Below, one piece after another: positions 57,345 through 64,000 of a stretch of DNA of 64,000 nt. The notes under the pieces were generated by a model. That model was not told the DNA's origin. It saw only the letters and a list, made by a program, of their open reading frames with translations, and searched no databases. The first letter of the stretch is position 1. Every line of letters starts with the position of its first letter. Source of the DNA: Lysobacter sp. (GTDB lineage: Bacteria; Pseudomonadota; Gammaproteobacteria; Xanthomonadales; Xanthomonadaceae); contig JASLDW010000006.1 in assembly GCA_030151365.1 (NCBI GenBank), forward strand, positions 161,516 to 225,515, given 5' to 3'. The translations under genes and the position numbers were made by a program.

Positions 57345-59063
57345 ATGCCGTCGACTCCGTCCGCTGCAGTGCTCGTCCTCGATGCCGACAGCCGGGCCGG
57401 CCTCGCGACCGTGCAATCGCTGGGTCGACGCGGGGTTTCGCTGCATGCGGGCGTACGTGTGGCCGGAAGTCTGACCGCGCATTCGCGCTGGTGCGGCCAG
57501 ATCCATCAGCAGCCCGCGGCGGAAGCCGTCGCCGAGGCCCATGCGTGGATGCGCGATCTGCATGCGGAACATCGTTTCGTATTGATCGTGCCGACGACCG
57601 AAGCGTCGCTGCTGTGGTTGCGCGCGTTATCGCCGCAAGATCCGTTGCGCAGGCTGGCGCTGTTGCCTTCCGACGAAGCGCTCGATATCGCGTTGTCCAA
57701 GGAGCGCACGCGCGCGCTGGCCGAACGCATCGGCTTGCCGGTGCCGGGATCGCGCCTGCTGGCGCGCAGCACGTCGCCCGGCGATCGCGCGTCCTCGGGT
57801 TTTCCCTGCGTCCTCAAGCCTGCTGCCAGCAAGGTGCAGATCGATGGACGGCTGGTCACGTTGGCGCCGGAGGTGGTGCGCGACGCATCGATGCGCAGCG
57901 CGCTGTTGGAGAAATGGTTGCCGCACACGGACGTGCAGGAACAGCAGTGGGTCCCCGGGCATGGAGTCGGTGTCGAGCTGGTCTACGCAGGTGGCAAGGT
58001 CGTCGCCGAATTCGTCCACGAACGCATCCACGAACTGCCGTTGACCGGCGGTGGCAGTACCTTGCGGCGCGCGGTGAAGCCCGATGCGCATTTGCTGGAA
58101 ATGTCGAAGCGCTTGCTCGACGCCTTGCATTGGCAGGGCGTGGCGATGGTCGAGTGGCGCCGTGCCGACGACGACGCAGTCCACCTGATGGAAATCAATC
58201 CGCGACTGTGGGGTTCGCTGCCGCTGACGATCGCCGCCGGTATCGATGTGCCGGCGATCCTCCACGACATGGCGCAAGGGAAGCCGGTGCAGGTGGTGAC
58301 GCGCTGGAAGGAGAACGTCTCGGCACGCAACATCGGCGAAGACATGCGCTGGACGAAGGCCAACCTGCGCGCGGATCGCTCCGATCCGTTGCTGCTGACG
58401 CAATCGGTGCCGGCCATGTTCGCGGGCTGGTTGTGCGTCTTCAGTGGCCGCGAGGTCTATGACGGCTGGCATCTGCGCGACCCCGCGGTCGCCGTCGCCG
58501 AATTGAAACACGTCGCACGCGAGTTGCTGGCGCGTCCCGCTGCGGCGCTGCGCAGGCGAGCGCTGCAACGGCAAGTCGCCAGGCAGCACGCATCGCGTTT
58601 CGGTCGCCACGGGAAGCCGGAGCGACCGGTCAGGAATTTGCTGTTCCTCTGCTACGGCAATATCTGCCGCAGTCCGTTCGCGGAACGCCTGGCGCAGCGG
58701 ACGTTGCCGGGCCTGGACATCGCCAGCGCCGGATTCCATCCGCGCAGCGGTCGCGCCAGTCCGGAGCACCTGATCCGCGCCGCGCGCGCGCAGGGCGTCG
58801 ACCTCGCGGACTGGTCGTCACGGCAACTCACCCGGCGCATGGTGGCGGATGCCGACTGCATCGTCGCGATGGACCTGTCGCATCTCGAGCAAATGCAGTC
58901 CGATTTCCCCGAGGCGCTGGGCAAGACCACGCTGCTGGGATTGTTCGATCGCAGCGGACCGGTCGAGATGATCGATCCTTACGCATTGTCGCTCGAGCAG
59001 ACCGATGCCGTCCTCCGCGACATGTCGCGTGCGATTGCAGGCCTCGCGAAAACGCTGGGCTAA
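57345..59063 (+). CDS. ATP-grasp ligase fused to low-molecular-weight protein tyrosine phosphatase
   Basis: 572 residues. Residues 1-400 are an ATP-grasp enzyme: preATP-grasp Rossmann-like start, the ATP-binding lysine in FPCVLKP, and metal ligands Glu270, Glu283 and Asn285 (in MEINPRLWGS). Residues about 430-572 are a complete low-molecular-weight tyrosine phosphatase: P-loop C436-YGNIC-R442 with the following Ser, and general acid Asp544 in DPY. A basic linker joins them. ATP-grasp members of this type ligate carboxylates to amines; the substrates are unknown. The adjacent deacetylase suggests a cell-surface polysaccharide role. The end overlaps crbS by four bases. Confidence 0.88.
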   Translation: MPSTPSAAVLVLDADSRAGLATVQSLGRRGVSLHAGVRVAGSLTAHSRWCGQIHQQPAAEAVAEAHAWMRDLHAEHRFVLIVPTTEASLLWLRALSPQDPLRRLALLPSDEALDIALSKERTRALAERIGLPVPGSRLLARSTSPGDRASSGFPCVLKPAASKVQIDGRLVTLAPEVVRDASMRSALLEKWLPHTDVQEQQWVPGHGVGVELVYAGGKVVAEFVHERIHELPLTGGGSTLRRAVKPDAHLLEMSKRLLDALHWQGVAMVEWRRADDDAVHLMEINPRLWGSLPLTIAAGIDVPAILHDMAQGKPVQVVTRWKENVSARNIGEDMRWTKANLRADRSDPLLLTQSVPAMFAGWLCVFSGREVYDGWHLRDPAVAVAELKHVARELLARPAAALRRRALQRQVARQHASRFGRHGKPERPVRNLLFLCYGNICRSPFAERLAQRTLPGLDIASAGFHPRSGRASPEHLIRAARAQGVDLADWSSRQLTRRMVADADCIVAMDLSHLEQMQSDFPEALGKTTLLGLFDRSGPVEMIDPYALSLEQTDAVLRDMSRAIAGLAKTLG

Positions 59064-62000
59064 CCGACGGAAGCCGATGCGGTGCGCCGCGCCGCCAGGA
59101 ATGCCCGCAACGACGCCGGCTTCACCGGCTTGGTCAGGACCTGCACGCCACGTTCCTGCGCGCGCCGCTTCAACGCGTCGCTGCCGTCGGCGGTGAGCAG
59201 GGCACCGCGAGCATCGGGGCATTGCGCCTGCAGCGCACCGAGGGTGTCGAGTCCGTCCATGCGGTCGTGCAGGTGATAGTCGACCAGCAGCACGTCCGGC
59301 GCGAGTGTCGCCTGCGCCAGCGCTTCATCGATCGTGGCCGCACACGACACCTCGACCTGCCAACGCCCGAGCAATGCGCGCATCCCGGCGAGGATGTCGG
59401 GGTCGTTGTCGACGCAGAGCACGCGCAATCCGCTCAACGATGGATCAACCACGGCAAGCGTGGCTTGTGCAGGTGTCTGGGTCGCCGCATCGATCGCCAC
59501 GCGCGGCGCATGGATCGAGAACATGCTGCCGCGACCGAGGGCGGAGCGGGCATCGAGCGTGTGGTCGAGCAGCTTGGCGATGCGCTGGCAGATCGACAGG
59601 CCGAGGCCCATGCCGCGCCCGTCCCAGTCGAACGCCTGCTCGTAGCGGTGGAACTCGTCGTAGATCTGGCGCATGTGGTGTTCGGGAATGCCGGGACCGG
59701 TGTCCCAGACCTGCAATTCGACCTGCGCCCCGCGCGTGCGGGCGGCGAGCACGATGCGCCCATGCGGGGTGTAGCGCAGCGCATTGGCGAGGAAATTCTG
59801 CAGCACCCGGCGCAGCAGGCGGCGGTCGCTGCGCACGAACAGGCGTGGCGCATGCACGCGGATGTCGATGCCGCGTCCTGCGGCCATCGGTGCGTACTGC
59901 GCGGCGAGCTCCTGCAGCAATCGCGCGACGTCGACGTCCTGGAGCGCAGGCGTCAGCGCGCCGGCATCGAGGCGCGAGACATCGAGCAGGCCATCCAGCA
60001 ATTCCTCGGCGGCGCGCAAGGACACGTCGACGCGTTCGGCCAGATGGTGCTGTTCGGCGGGATCGGCGCTTTCGCGCAGCGCGGAGGCGAACAGGCGCGC
60101 CGCGTTCAGCGGCTGCAACACGTCGTGGCTCACCGCGGTCAGGAAGCGCGAACGCGATTCCTGCGCGGCTTCGGCCTCGCGGGTGCGTTCGCTGACGCGT
60201 TGCTCCAGCGTTTCGTTGATCTCGCGCAATTCGCGCTGGGCGCGCACGTGTTCGCTGATGTCGCTGTAGCTGGTGACGTAGCCGCCGCGCGGCAGGGCCT
60301 GTCCATGGAGTTCGATCACCCGGCCGTCGCCGCTGATGCGCACGGCGACGTGCGGCGATCCCGCGCGCATGTGGCCGATGCGCTTCTCGATCTGCTGCTC
60401 GATGTCGCCACCGCTGATTTCGCCGATCTCGCCGCGCTCGATGTTGTGGCGGATCAGGTCGGCGACCGGGCGACCGACGTAGAGCATGCCGTCGGGATAG
60501 CCGAACAGTTCCTGGTAGCGGCGATTCCACGCGACAAGGCGCATGTTGCGATCGACCACGCTCACGCCCTGGTCGATGTTCTCCAGCGTGTTGGACAGGA
60601 TTTCGCGATTGAAGCGCAATTCCTGCCCGGCCTCGTCGAGCACCGCGACCACTTCCGCCACTTCCATGCCGGAACCGCGCAACGCGCTGGTCAGCATCAG
60701 CCGCGCCGATGCCGCACCGATCGCCGCGGCGAGCAGGCGTTCGCTGAACTGGATCCACTGGCGCCCGGCGCGCGCGCCGGGTTGCAGTGCCTGGCCACTG
60801 GCGCGCGCCTGTTCCTCGAAGGCGCGTTGCGCGGTGCGCTCGCCGAGCACGCGCGCGCACAACGTCAGCAGGTCGCCGATCTGGATGTTGCCCGACCATT
60901 CGCCGGCCGCCAGCGTGCGTTCGGCATAGGGATCGAGGAAGGGCGACGCGCGCAGGCGTTCGTCGAGGTTCGGGCGCCAGCGCATCGAGCCGAGGAGCAG
61001 GCCGCCCGTATTGAGCAGCAATGACCAGATGGTGCCGTGGGTCAACGGATCCCAGCCGGACACGCCGAACAATTGATGCGGGCGCAACCAGCCGATGCTG
61101 AACGGCCCGGCGTTGATCCAGGCATCGCCGAACCATCCCGAATTCGCCAGCGCCGGCAGCAGCAGCGTATAGGTCCAGATGCCGAAGCCCAGCACCAGGC
61201 CGAGCTCGGCGCCGCGACGACTGGCGCCGCGCCAGTACAGGCCGCCGATCAGTGCCGGCGCGAATTGTGCCACCGCCGCGAAGGCCATCAGGCCGTAGGC
61301 GGAGAGCGCGGTGTCGCTGGCGCTGAAGCGGTAATAGCCCCAGGCCATCGCCGCCAGTGCCACGATCGCGGCGCGGCGGATCCACAACACGGTCGAGGCG
61401 ACGTCGGCGCCGGCGTGATCGACGCGGCGCGAACGCAACAGCAGCGGCATCACGATGTCGTTGCTCACCATCGTCGCCAGCGCCACGCTCGCCACGATCA
61501 CCATGCCGGTGGCCGCCGAAAATCCGCCAACGTAGGCCAGCATCGCCAACGCATTGCTGTGCCCGGCCAATGGCAGGGCCAGCACGAAGCTGTCGGCCAA
61601 TGCCGTGCCGCCGCGCCCGAACGCGCTGACGCCCGCCGCGGCGATCGGCAGCACCATCAGGCAGATCACCACCAGATAGGCGCCGAACAGCCAGCGCGCC
61701 CGGCGGATGTCGGCGACATCGCCGCATTCGACCACGGCGACGTGGAACTGGCGCGGCAGGCACAGGATCGCGGCGAATGCGAGCAAGGTCTGGCCGACGA
61801 AACCGACCGGCGGCGAACTCTCCACCAGTGCGCGGGTCGCATCGATGACGGAAGCATCGCGCCTGCCGAGCCAGCCGATCGCGAACACGCCGATCGCGAT
61901 CAACGCGACGATCTTGACCAGCGATTCCAGCGCGATCGCCAGCATCATGCCGGGGCGATGTTCCGTCGCATCGACTTCGCGGGTACCGAACAGGATCGCG

Positions 62001-62509
62001 AACAGCGCCATCAACGCGGCGATGTAGAGCGCGGGATCGCCGAACGGGGTGATCGACGATCCGCTGCCGCGCAACACGTCGAGGCTGATCGCCACTGCCT
62101 TGAACTGCAGGGCGAAATAGGGCACCGCGGCGATCAGCGCGATCACCGTCACCAGTGCCGCCAGTTGCTGCGAACGGCCGTAGCGCGCGGACAGGAAGTC
62201 GGAGATCGAGACCGTGTTCTGCGACTGCGCGATCAGCGCCATCCGTTCGATGATGCGCCAGCCGAACACCAGCACCAGCAGCGGGCCGAGATAGATCGGC
62301 AGATAGCCGATGCCCTGGCGCGCGGCGGTGCCGACCGCGCCGTAGAACGTCCACGACGAGCAATACACCGCCAGCGCCAGGCTGTAGACGATCGGGCGCA
62401 GCCAGCGCAGGCGCGGATATACCGGATGGCGGTCGCCCAGCCAGGCCACGCCGAACAGCAGGGCGGCGTAGCCGATCGATGCCAGCAGGAGCATCCAGCC
62501 AGGCAGCAT
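59060..62509 (-). CDS. CrbS-like hybrid histidine kinase with sodium:solute-symporter sensor
   Basis: 1149 residues. N-terminal symporter-type module with about 12-13 transmembrane helices (1-510), a STAC-like linker (about 545-640, GNIQIGDLLTLCARVLGE), a PAS domain (about 650-770), a histidine kinase core with phospho-acceptor His795 (AVSHDVLQPLN), ATP-binding boxes (NALRYT, DTGPGIP, GMGLGLSI), and a C-terminal receiver with Asp1077 (LLVDYH). This is the CrbS/CbrA layout that couples solute sensing to control of acetate use. The likely cognate regulator is the NarL-type protein behind acs. Confidence 0.92.
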   Translation of the reverse strand: MLPGWMLLLASIGYAALLFGVAWLGDRHPVYPRLRWLRPIVYSLALAVYCSSWTFYGAVGTAARQGIGYLPIYLGPLLVLVFGWRIIERMALIAQSQNTVSISDFLSARYGRSQQLAALVTVIALIAAVPYFALQFKAVAISLDVLRGSGSSITPFGDPALYIAALMALFAILFGTREVDATEHRPGMMLAIALESLVKIVALIAIGVFAIGWLGRRDASVIDATRALVESSPPVGFVGQTLLAFAAILCLPRQFHVAVVECGDVADIRRARWLFGAYLVVICLMVLPIAAAGVSAFGRGGTALADSFVLALPLAGHSNALAMLAYVGGFSAATGMVIVASVALATMVSNDIVMPLLLRSRRVDHAGADVASTVLWIRRAAIVALAAMAWGYYRFSASDTALSAYGLMAFAAVAQFAPALIGGLYWRGASRRGAELGLVLGFGIWTYTLLLPALANSGWFGDAWINAGPFSIGWLRPHQLFGVSGWDPLTHGTIWSLLLNTGGLLLGSMRWRPNLDERLRASPFLDPYAERTLAAGEWSGNIQIGDLLTLCARVLGERTAQRAFEEQARASGQALQPGARAGRQWIQFSERLLAAAIGAASARLMLTSALRGSGMEVAEVVAVLDEAGQELRFNREILSNTLENIDQGVSVVDRNMRLVAWNRRYQELFGYPDGMLYVGRPVADLIRHNIERGEIGEISGGDIEQQIEKRIGHMRAGSPHVAVRISGDGRVIELHGQALPRGGYVTSYSDISEHVRAQRELREINETLEQRVSERTREAEAAQESRSRFLTAVSHDVLQPLNAARLFASALRESADPAEQHHLAERVDVSLRAAEELLDGLLDVSRLDAGALTPALQDVDVARLLQELAAQYAPMAAGRGIDIRVHAPRLFVRSDRRLLRRVLQNFLANALRYTPHGRIVLAARTRGAQVELQVWDTGPGIPEHHMRQIYDEFHRYEQAFDWDGRGMGLGLSICQRIAKLLDHTLDARSALGRGSMFSIHAPRVAIDAATQTPAQATLAVVDPSLSGLRVLCVDNDPDILAGMRALLGRWQVEVSCAATIDEALAQATLAPDVLLVDYHLHDRMDGLDTLGALQAQCPDARGALLTADGSDALKRRAQERGVQVLTKPVKPASLRAFLAARRTASASVG

Positions 62510-62584
62510 GGGAATCCTCGAATCCGGTCAGGCGAGTGTGGCGGGATCAGGCGTGGCGGGCAAATGGAGCGTGCGAGGCTCTGC

Positions 62585-62628
62585 TTGCACATTCGCCAAG
62601 CCTGCACTACAGTGAACCATATGGTTCA
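62585..62628 (+). promoter_or_regulatory. Promoter and start-codon operator of the ArsR gene
   Basis: TTGCAC (62585-62590), 17-base spacer, TACAGT (62608-62613) is a reasonable sigma-70 promoter; transcription would start at about 62620-62621, the first base of the ATG. A perfect 16-bp palindrome TGAACCATATGGTTCA (62613-62628) spans the start codon. The site is ideally placed for autorepression by the encoded ArsR protein, and the message would be leaderless. Confidence 0.6.
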
Positions 62629-62983
62629 GTATCAAGCCCGTCTCGATACCACGTTCGCCGCGCTCTCCGACGTGACCCGGCGTGGCGTGCTTGAACAGCT
62701 CGCTAGGGCGGATGCCTCCATCAGCGATCTCGCCGAACGCTTCCACATGACGTTGACCGGCATGAAGAAGCATGTCGGCGTGCTGGAAGAGGCAGGGCTG
62801 GTGACCACGGAGAAGGTCGGGCGCGTGCGGACCTGCAAGCTCGGGCCGCAGCGGATGGAGGAAGAAGCCGCGTGGATCGAGCGCCATCGCCAGCTGTGGG
62901 ACGCGCGCTTCGACGCGCTGGACACGATCGTCGACCAACTGAAACGCAAGGAGAAGGCAAATGCCCAACGCAAGCGCAAGTAG
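62621..62983 (+). CDS. ArsR-family transcriptional repressor
   Basis: 120 residues. Winged helix-turn-helix: ALSDVTRRGVLEQLA (helix 1-2) and the recognition helix in HMTLTGMKKHVGVLEEAGLV, the pattern of the subgroup that pairs with SRPBCC-domain proteins. It lacks the cysteine metal-binding motif of arsenic or zinc sensors, so the signal is probably not a metal. Its 3' end overlaps the SRPBCC gene by 23 bases. Confidence 0.93.
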   Translation: MVQYQARLDTTFAALSDVTRRGVLEQLARADASISDLAERFHMTLTGMKKHVGVLEEAGLVTTEKVGRVRTCKLGPQRMEEEAAWIERHRQLWDARFDALDTIVDQLKRKEKANAQRKRK

Positions 62984-63458
62984 CCAAGCCGCCGCCCGCC
63001 GCACCGTGGTGGAACGCAAATCCGACTTCGAGTTCGTGGTGACGCGAACCTTCGATGCCCCGGCGCATATCGTTTTCGAGGCGTGGCGCAATCCCGAACT
63101 GTTCAAGCAGTGGTGGGTGCCGAAATCGGCAGGCATGACGCTGGTCTCGTGCGACATGGACATTCGCGCCGGGGGCGGGTATCGCCTGGTGTTCAGTCAT
63201 CCGGCCTTCGACCAGCCGATGGCGTTCTTCGGCACGTACAAGGAAGTCGTGCCGGACCGGCGCATCGTCTGGACCAACGAGGAAAGCGGCGACCAGGGCG
63301 CCGTGACCACGGTGACGTTCGAGGAAAGGGACGGCAAGACGCTGGTGACCTACAGCGAGCTTTATCCGACCAAGGAAGGGCTGGAAGAAGCGCTCGCAGG
63401 TTCGGCGGAGGGATTGCCGGAACAGTTCGCGCAGCTGGATGCGTTGCTGGCGGGCTGA
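62961..63458 (+). CDS. SRPBCC/AHSA1-like protein
   Basis: 165 residues. START-like lipid or ligand-binding fold of the activator-of-Hsp90-homologue type: FDAPAHIVFEAWRNPELFKQWW at the first helix pair (given here in family sense), GGGYRLVF, and a C-terminal helix GLEEALAGSAEGLPEQFAQLDALL. Usually encoded with an ArsR repressor as here, and probably binds a small hydrophobic ligand; no enzymatic role is evident. Followed by a bidirectional terminator. Confidence 0.9.
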   Translation: MPNASASSQAAARRTVVERKSDFEFVVTRTFDAPAHIVFEAWRNPELFKQWWVPKSAGMTLVSCDMDIRAGGGYRLVFSHPAFDQPMAFFGTYKEVVPDRRIVWTNEESGDQGAVTTVTFEERDGKTLVTYSELYPTKEGLEEALAGSAEGLPEQFAQLDALLAG

Positions 63459-63474
63459 CCTCGGCGTGCCGCAA

Positions 63475-63504
63475 AAAGAAACCCGCCGGGAGGCGGGCTT
63501 CTTC
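63475..63504. terminator. Bidirectional terminator between the SRPBCC gene and rpmG
   Basis: Stem CCCGCC (63482-63487) with GGCGGG (63492-63497), loop GGGA, extended past one A-C mismatch by AAGAA/TTCTT. A-rich flank on the left (63473-63477) and T-rich on the right give U-tracts on both strands. Confidence 0.75.
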
Positions 63505-63529
63505 ATCATGCATCCAACAAGCGGAAGGC

Positions 63530-63694
63530 TTACTTGATCTTGCCTTCCTTGTAGATCACGTGCTTGCGGACGACGGGATCGTACTTCTTGATCTCCATCT
63601 TGCCGGGCGTGTTCTTCTTGTTCTTGTCGGTGGTGTAGAAATGGCCGGTGTTGGCCGAGGAGATCAGGCGGATCTTGTCGCGCTTGGTTGCCAT
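63530..63694 (-). CDS. rpmG: 50S ribosomal protein L33, zinc-independent form
   Basis: 54 residues: a short basic protein starting MATKRDKIRLISSANTGHFY, the L33 pattern. It lacks the two CxxC pairs of the zinc-binding form, so it is the C-minus type. GAGGAG precedes the ATG at about ten bases. It lies 14 bases after rpmB on the minus strand, the usual rpmB-rpmG order. Confidence 0.97.
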   Translation of the reverse strand: MATKRDKIRLISSANTGHFYTTDKNKKNTPGKMEIKKYDPVVRKHVIYKEGKIK

Positions 63695-63708
63695 GGTGTT
63701 TTAACTCC

Positions 63709-63945
63709 TCAGACCTTTTCGCCGCGTGCGCGCATTTCGGCGAGCACGGCGTCGATGCCGTTCTTGTCGATGGTGCGCAGGGCCTTGGTGGAAAGACGCA
63801 GCTTCACCCAACGGTTTTCCGAAGCCACCCAGAAGCGGCGCTCGTGCAGGTTGGGGAGGAAACGGCGGCGGGTTTTGTTCATCGCGTGCGAGACGTTGTT
63901 GCCCGTCGTCGTACGCTTGCCGGTGACTTGGCAGACTCGTGACAT
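63709..63945 (-). CDS. rpmB: 50S ribosomal protein L28
   Basis: 78 residues starting MSRVCQVTGKRTTTGNNVSHA, with the LPNLHERRFWV segment typical of L28. It has only one cysteine, so it is also the zinc-independent form. The ATG at 63945 is chosen over an upstream GTG-type extension because it gives the standard N-terminus and has AGGTG seven bases upstream. The leader contains a CTCCG/CGGAG hairpin (63972-63986). Confidence 0.97.
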   Translation of the reverse strand: MSRVCQVTGKRTTTGNNVSHAMNKTRRRFLPNLHERRFWVASENRWVKLRLSTKALRTIDKNGIDAVLAEMRARGEKV

Positions 63946-64000
63946 TGCGCACCTCATGGTGTCGGTTTGCCCTCCGTAGCCCGGAGAGTGGCGGCCCCGG

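Noticed and set aside
57345..59063. Possibility that the ATP-grasp/phosphatase fusion is two genes joined by a sequencing error
   Set aside because: The frame is continuous with normal codon use through the basic linker and no internal start with a ribosome-binding site is evident before the phosphatase domain.

Overview
The window is a GC-rich, densely coded chromosomal segment of a gammaproteobacterium. The gene content fits the Lysobacteraceae (Xanthomonadaceae): a complete OleABCD long-chain olefin pathway whose OleA residues match Xanthomonas OleA, an ECF sigma factor beside a TPR Ser/Thr kinase, a UbiJ-UbiB pair, a secB-gpsA block and several secreted metallopeptidases. This assignment rests on recognised protein families, not on a search. 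I saw no tRNA, rRNA, CRISPR array, prophage or intact insertion sequence.

Layout. 1-8.5 kb: a partial gene, a membrane rhodanese, secB, gpsA, trmL, a large M16 peptidase, then alanine dehydrogenase divergent from an Lrp-type regulator, and a small lipoprotein. 8.6-14.1 kb: oleA, a zinc-ribbon gene, oleB, then a repeat and an opposite-strand YkgJ gene, then oleC and oleD. 14.1-19.9 kb: ubiJ, ubiB, truC, a methionine-rich exported protein, arfB, an acyltransferase, and a TetR regulator divergent from a VOC-family gene. 19.9-22.9 kb: minus-strand operon SYLF-tatA-tatB-tatC-RDD. 22.97-23.23 kb: a MITE-like element directly in front of hemH. 25-29 kb: minus-strand cfa-ttcA-rdgC-ygjP. 29-36.4 kb: minus-strand LuxR-type regulator, plsB, lipoprotein and rep. 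36.5-41.4 kb: tdk, kinase, ECF sigma factor and mutM. 41.5-49.7 kb: thioredoxin-like protein, desaturase, EF-hand protein, esterase-like hydrolase, an M16 peptidase pair and an M13 peptidase. 49.9-62.5 kb: acetate scavenging (DcaP-like porin, yjcH, actP, acs) with its predicted two-component control (CrbR and CrbS), flanking a polysaccharide deacetylase and an ATP-grasp/tyrosine-phosphatase fusion. 62.6-64 kb: an ArsR-SRPBCC pair and rpmG-rpmB.

How the parts work together. OleA condenses two fatty acyl-CoAs, OleD reduces the product, OleC makes a beta-lactone and OleB decarboxylates it to an olefin. The nearby plsB, cfa, desaturase and acyltransferase genes also act on acyl chains or phospholipids. 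The acetate block holds outer-membrane entry, inner-membrane uptake, activation to acetyl-CoA and a sensor-regulator pair within about 12.5 kb. The divergent porin/acs spacer carries two oppositely oriented copies of one motif that are good candidates for the regulator's sites.

The least expected features are four copies of an intergenic double-hairpin repeat found only between convergent genes, with compensatory stem changes between copies; the MITE abutting hemH; the ATP-grasp/low-molecular-weight tyrosine-phosphatase fusion; and the 25-methionine exported protein.
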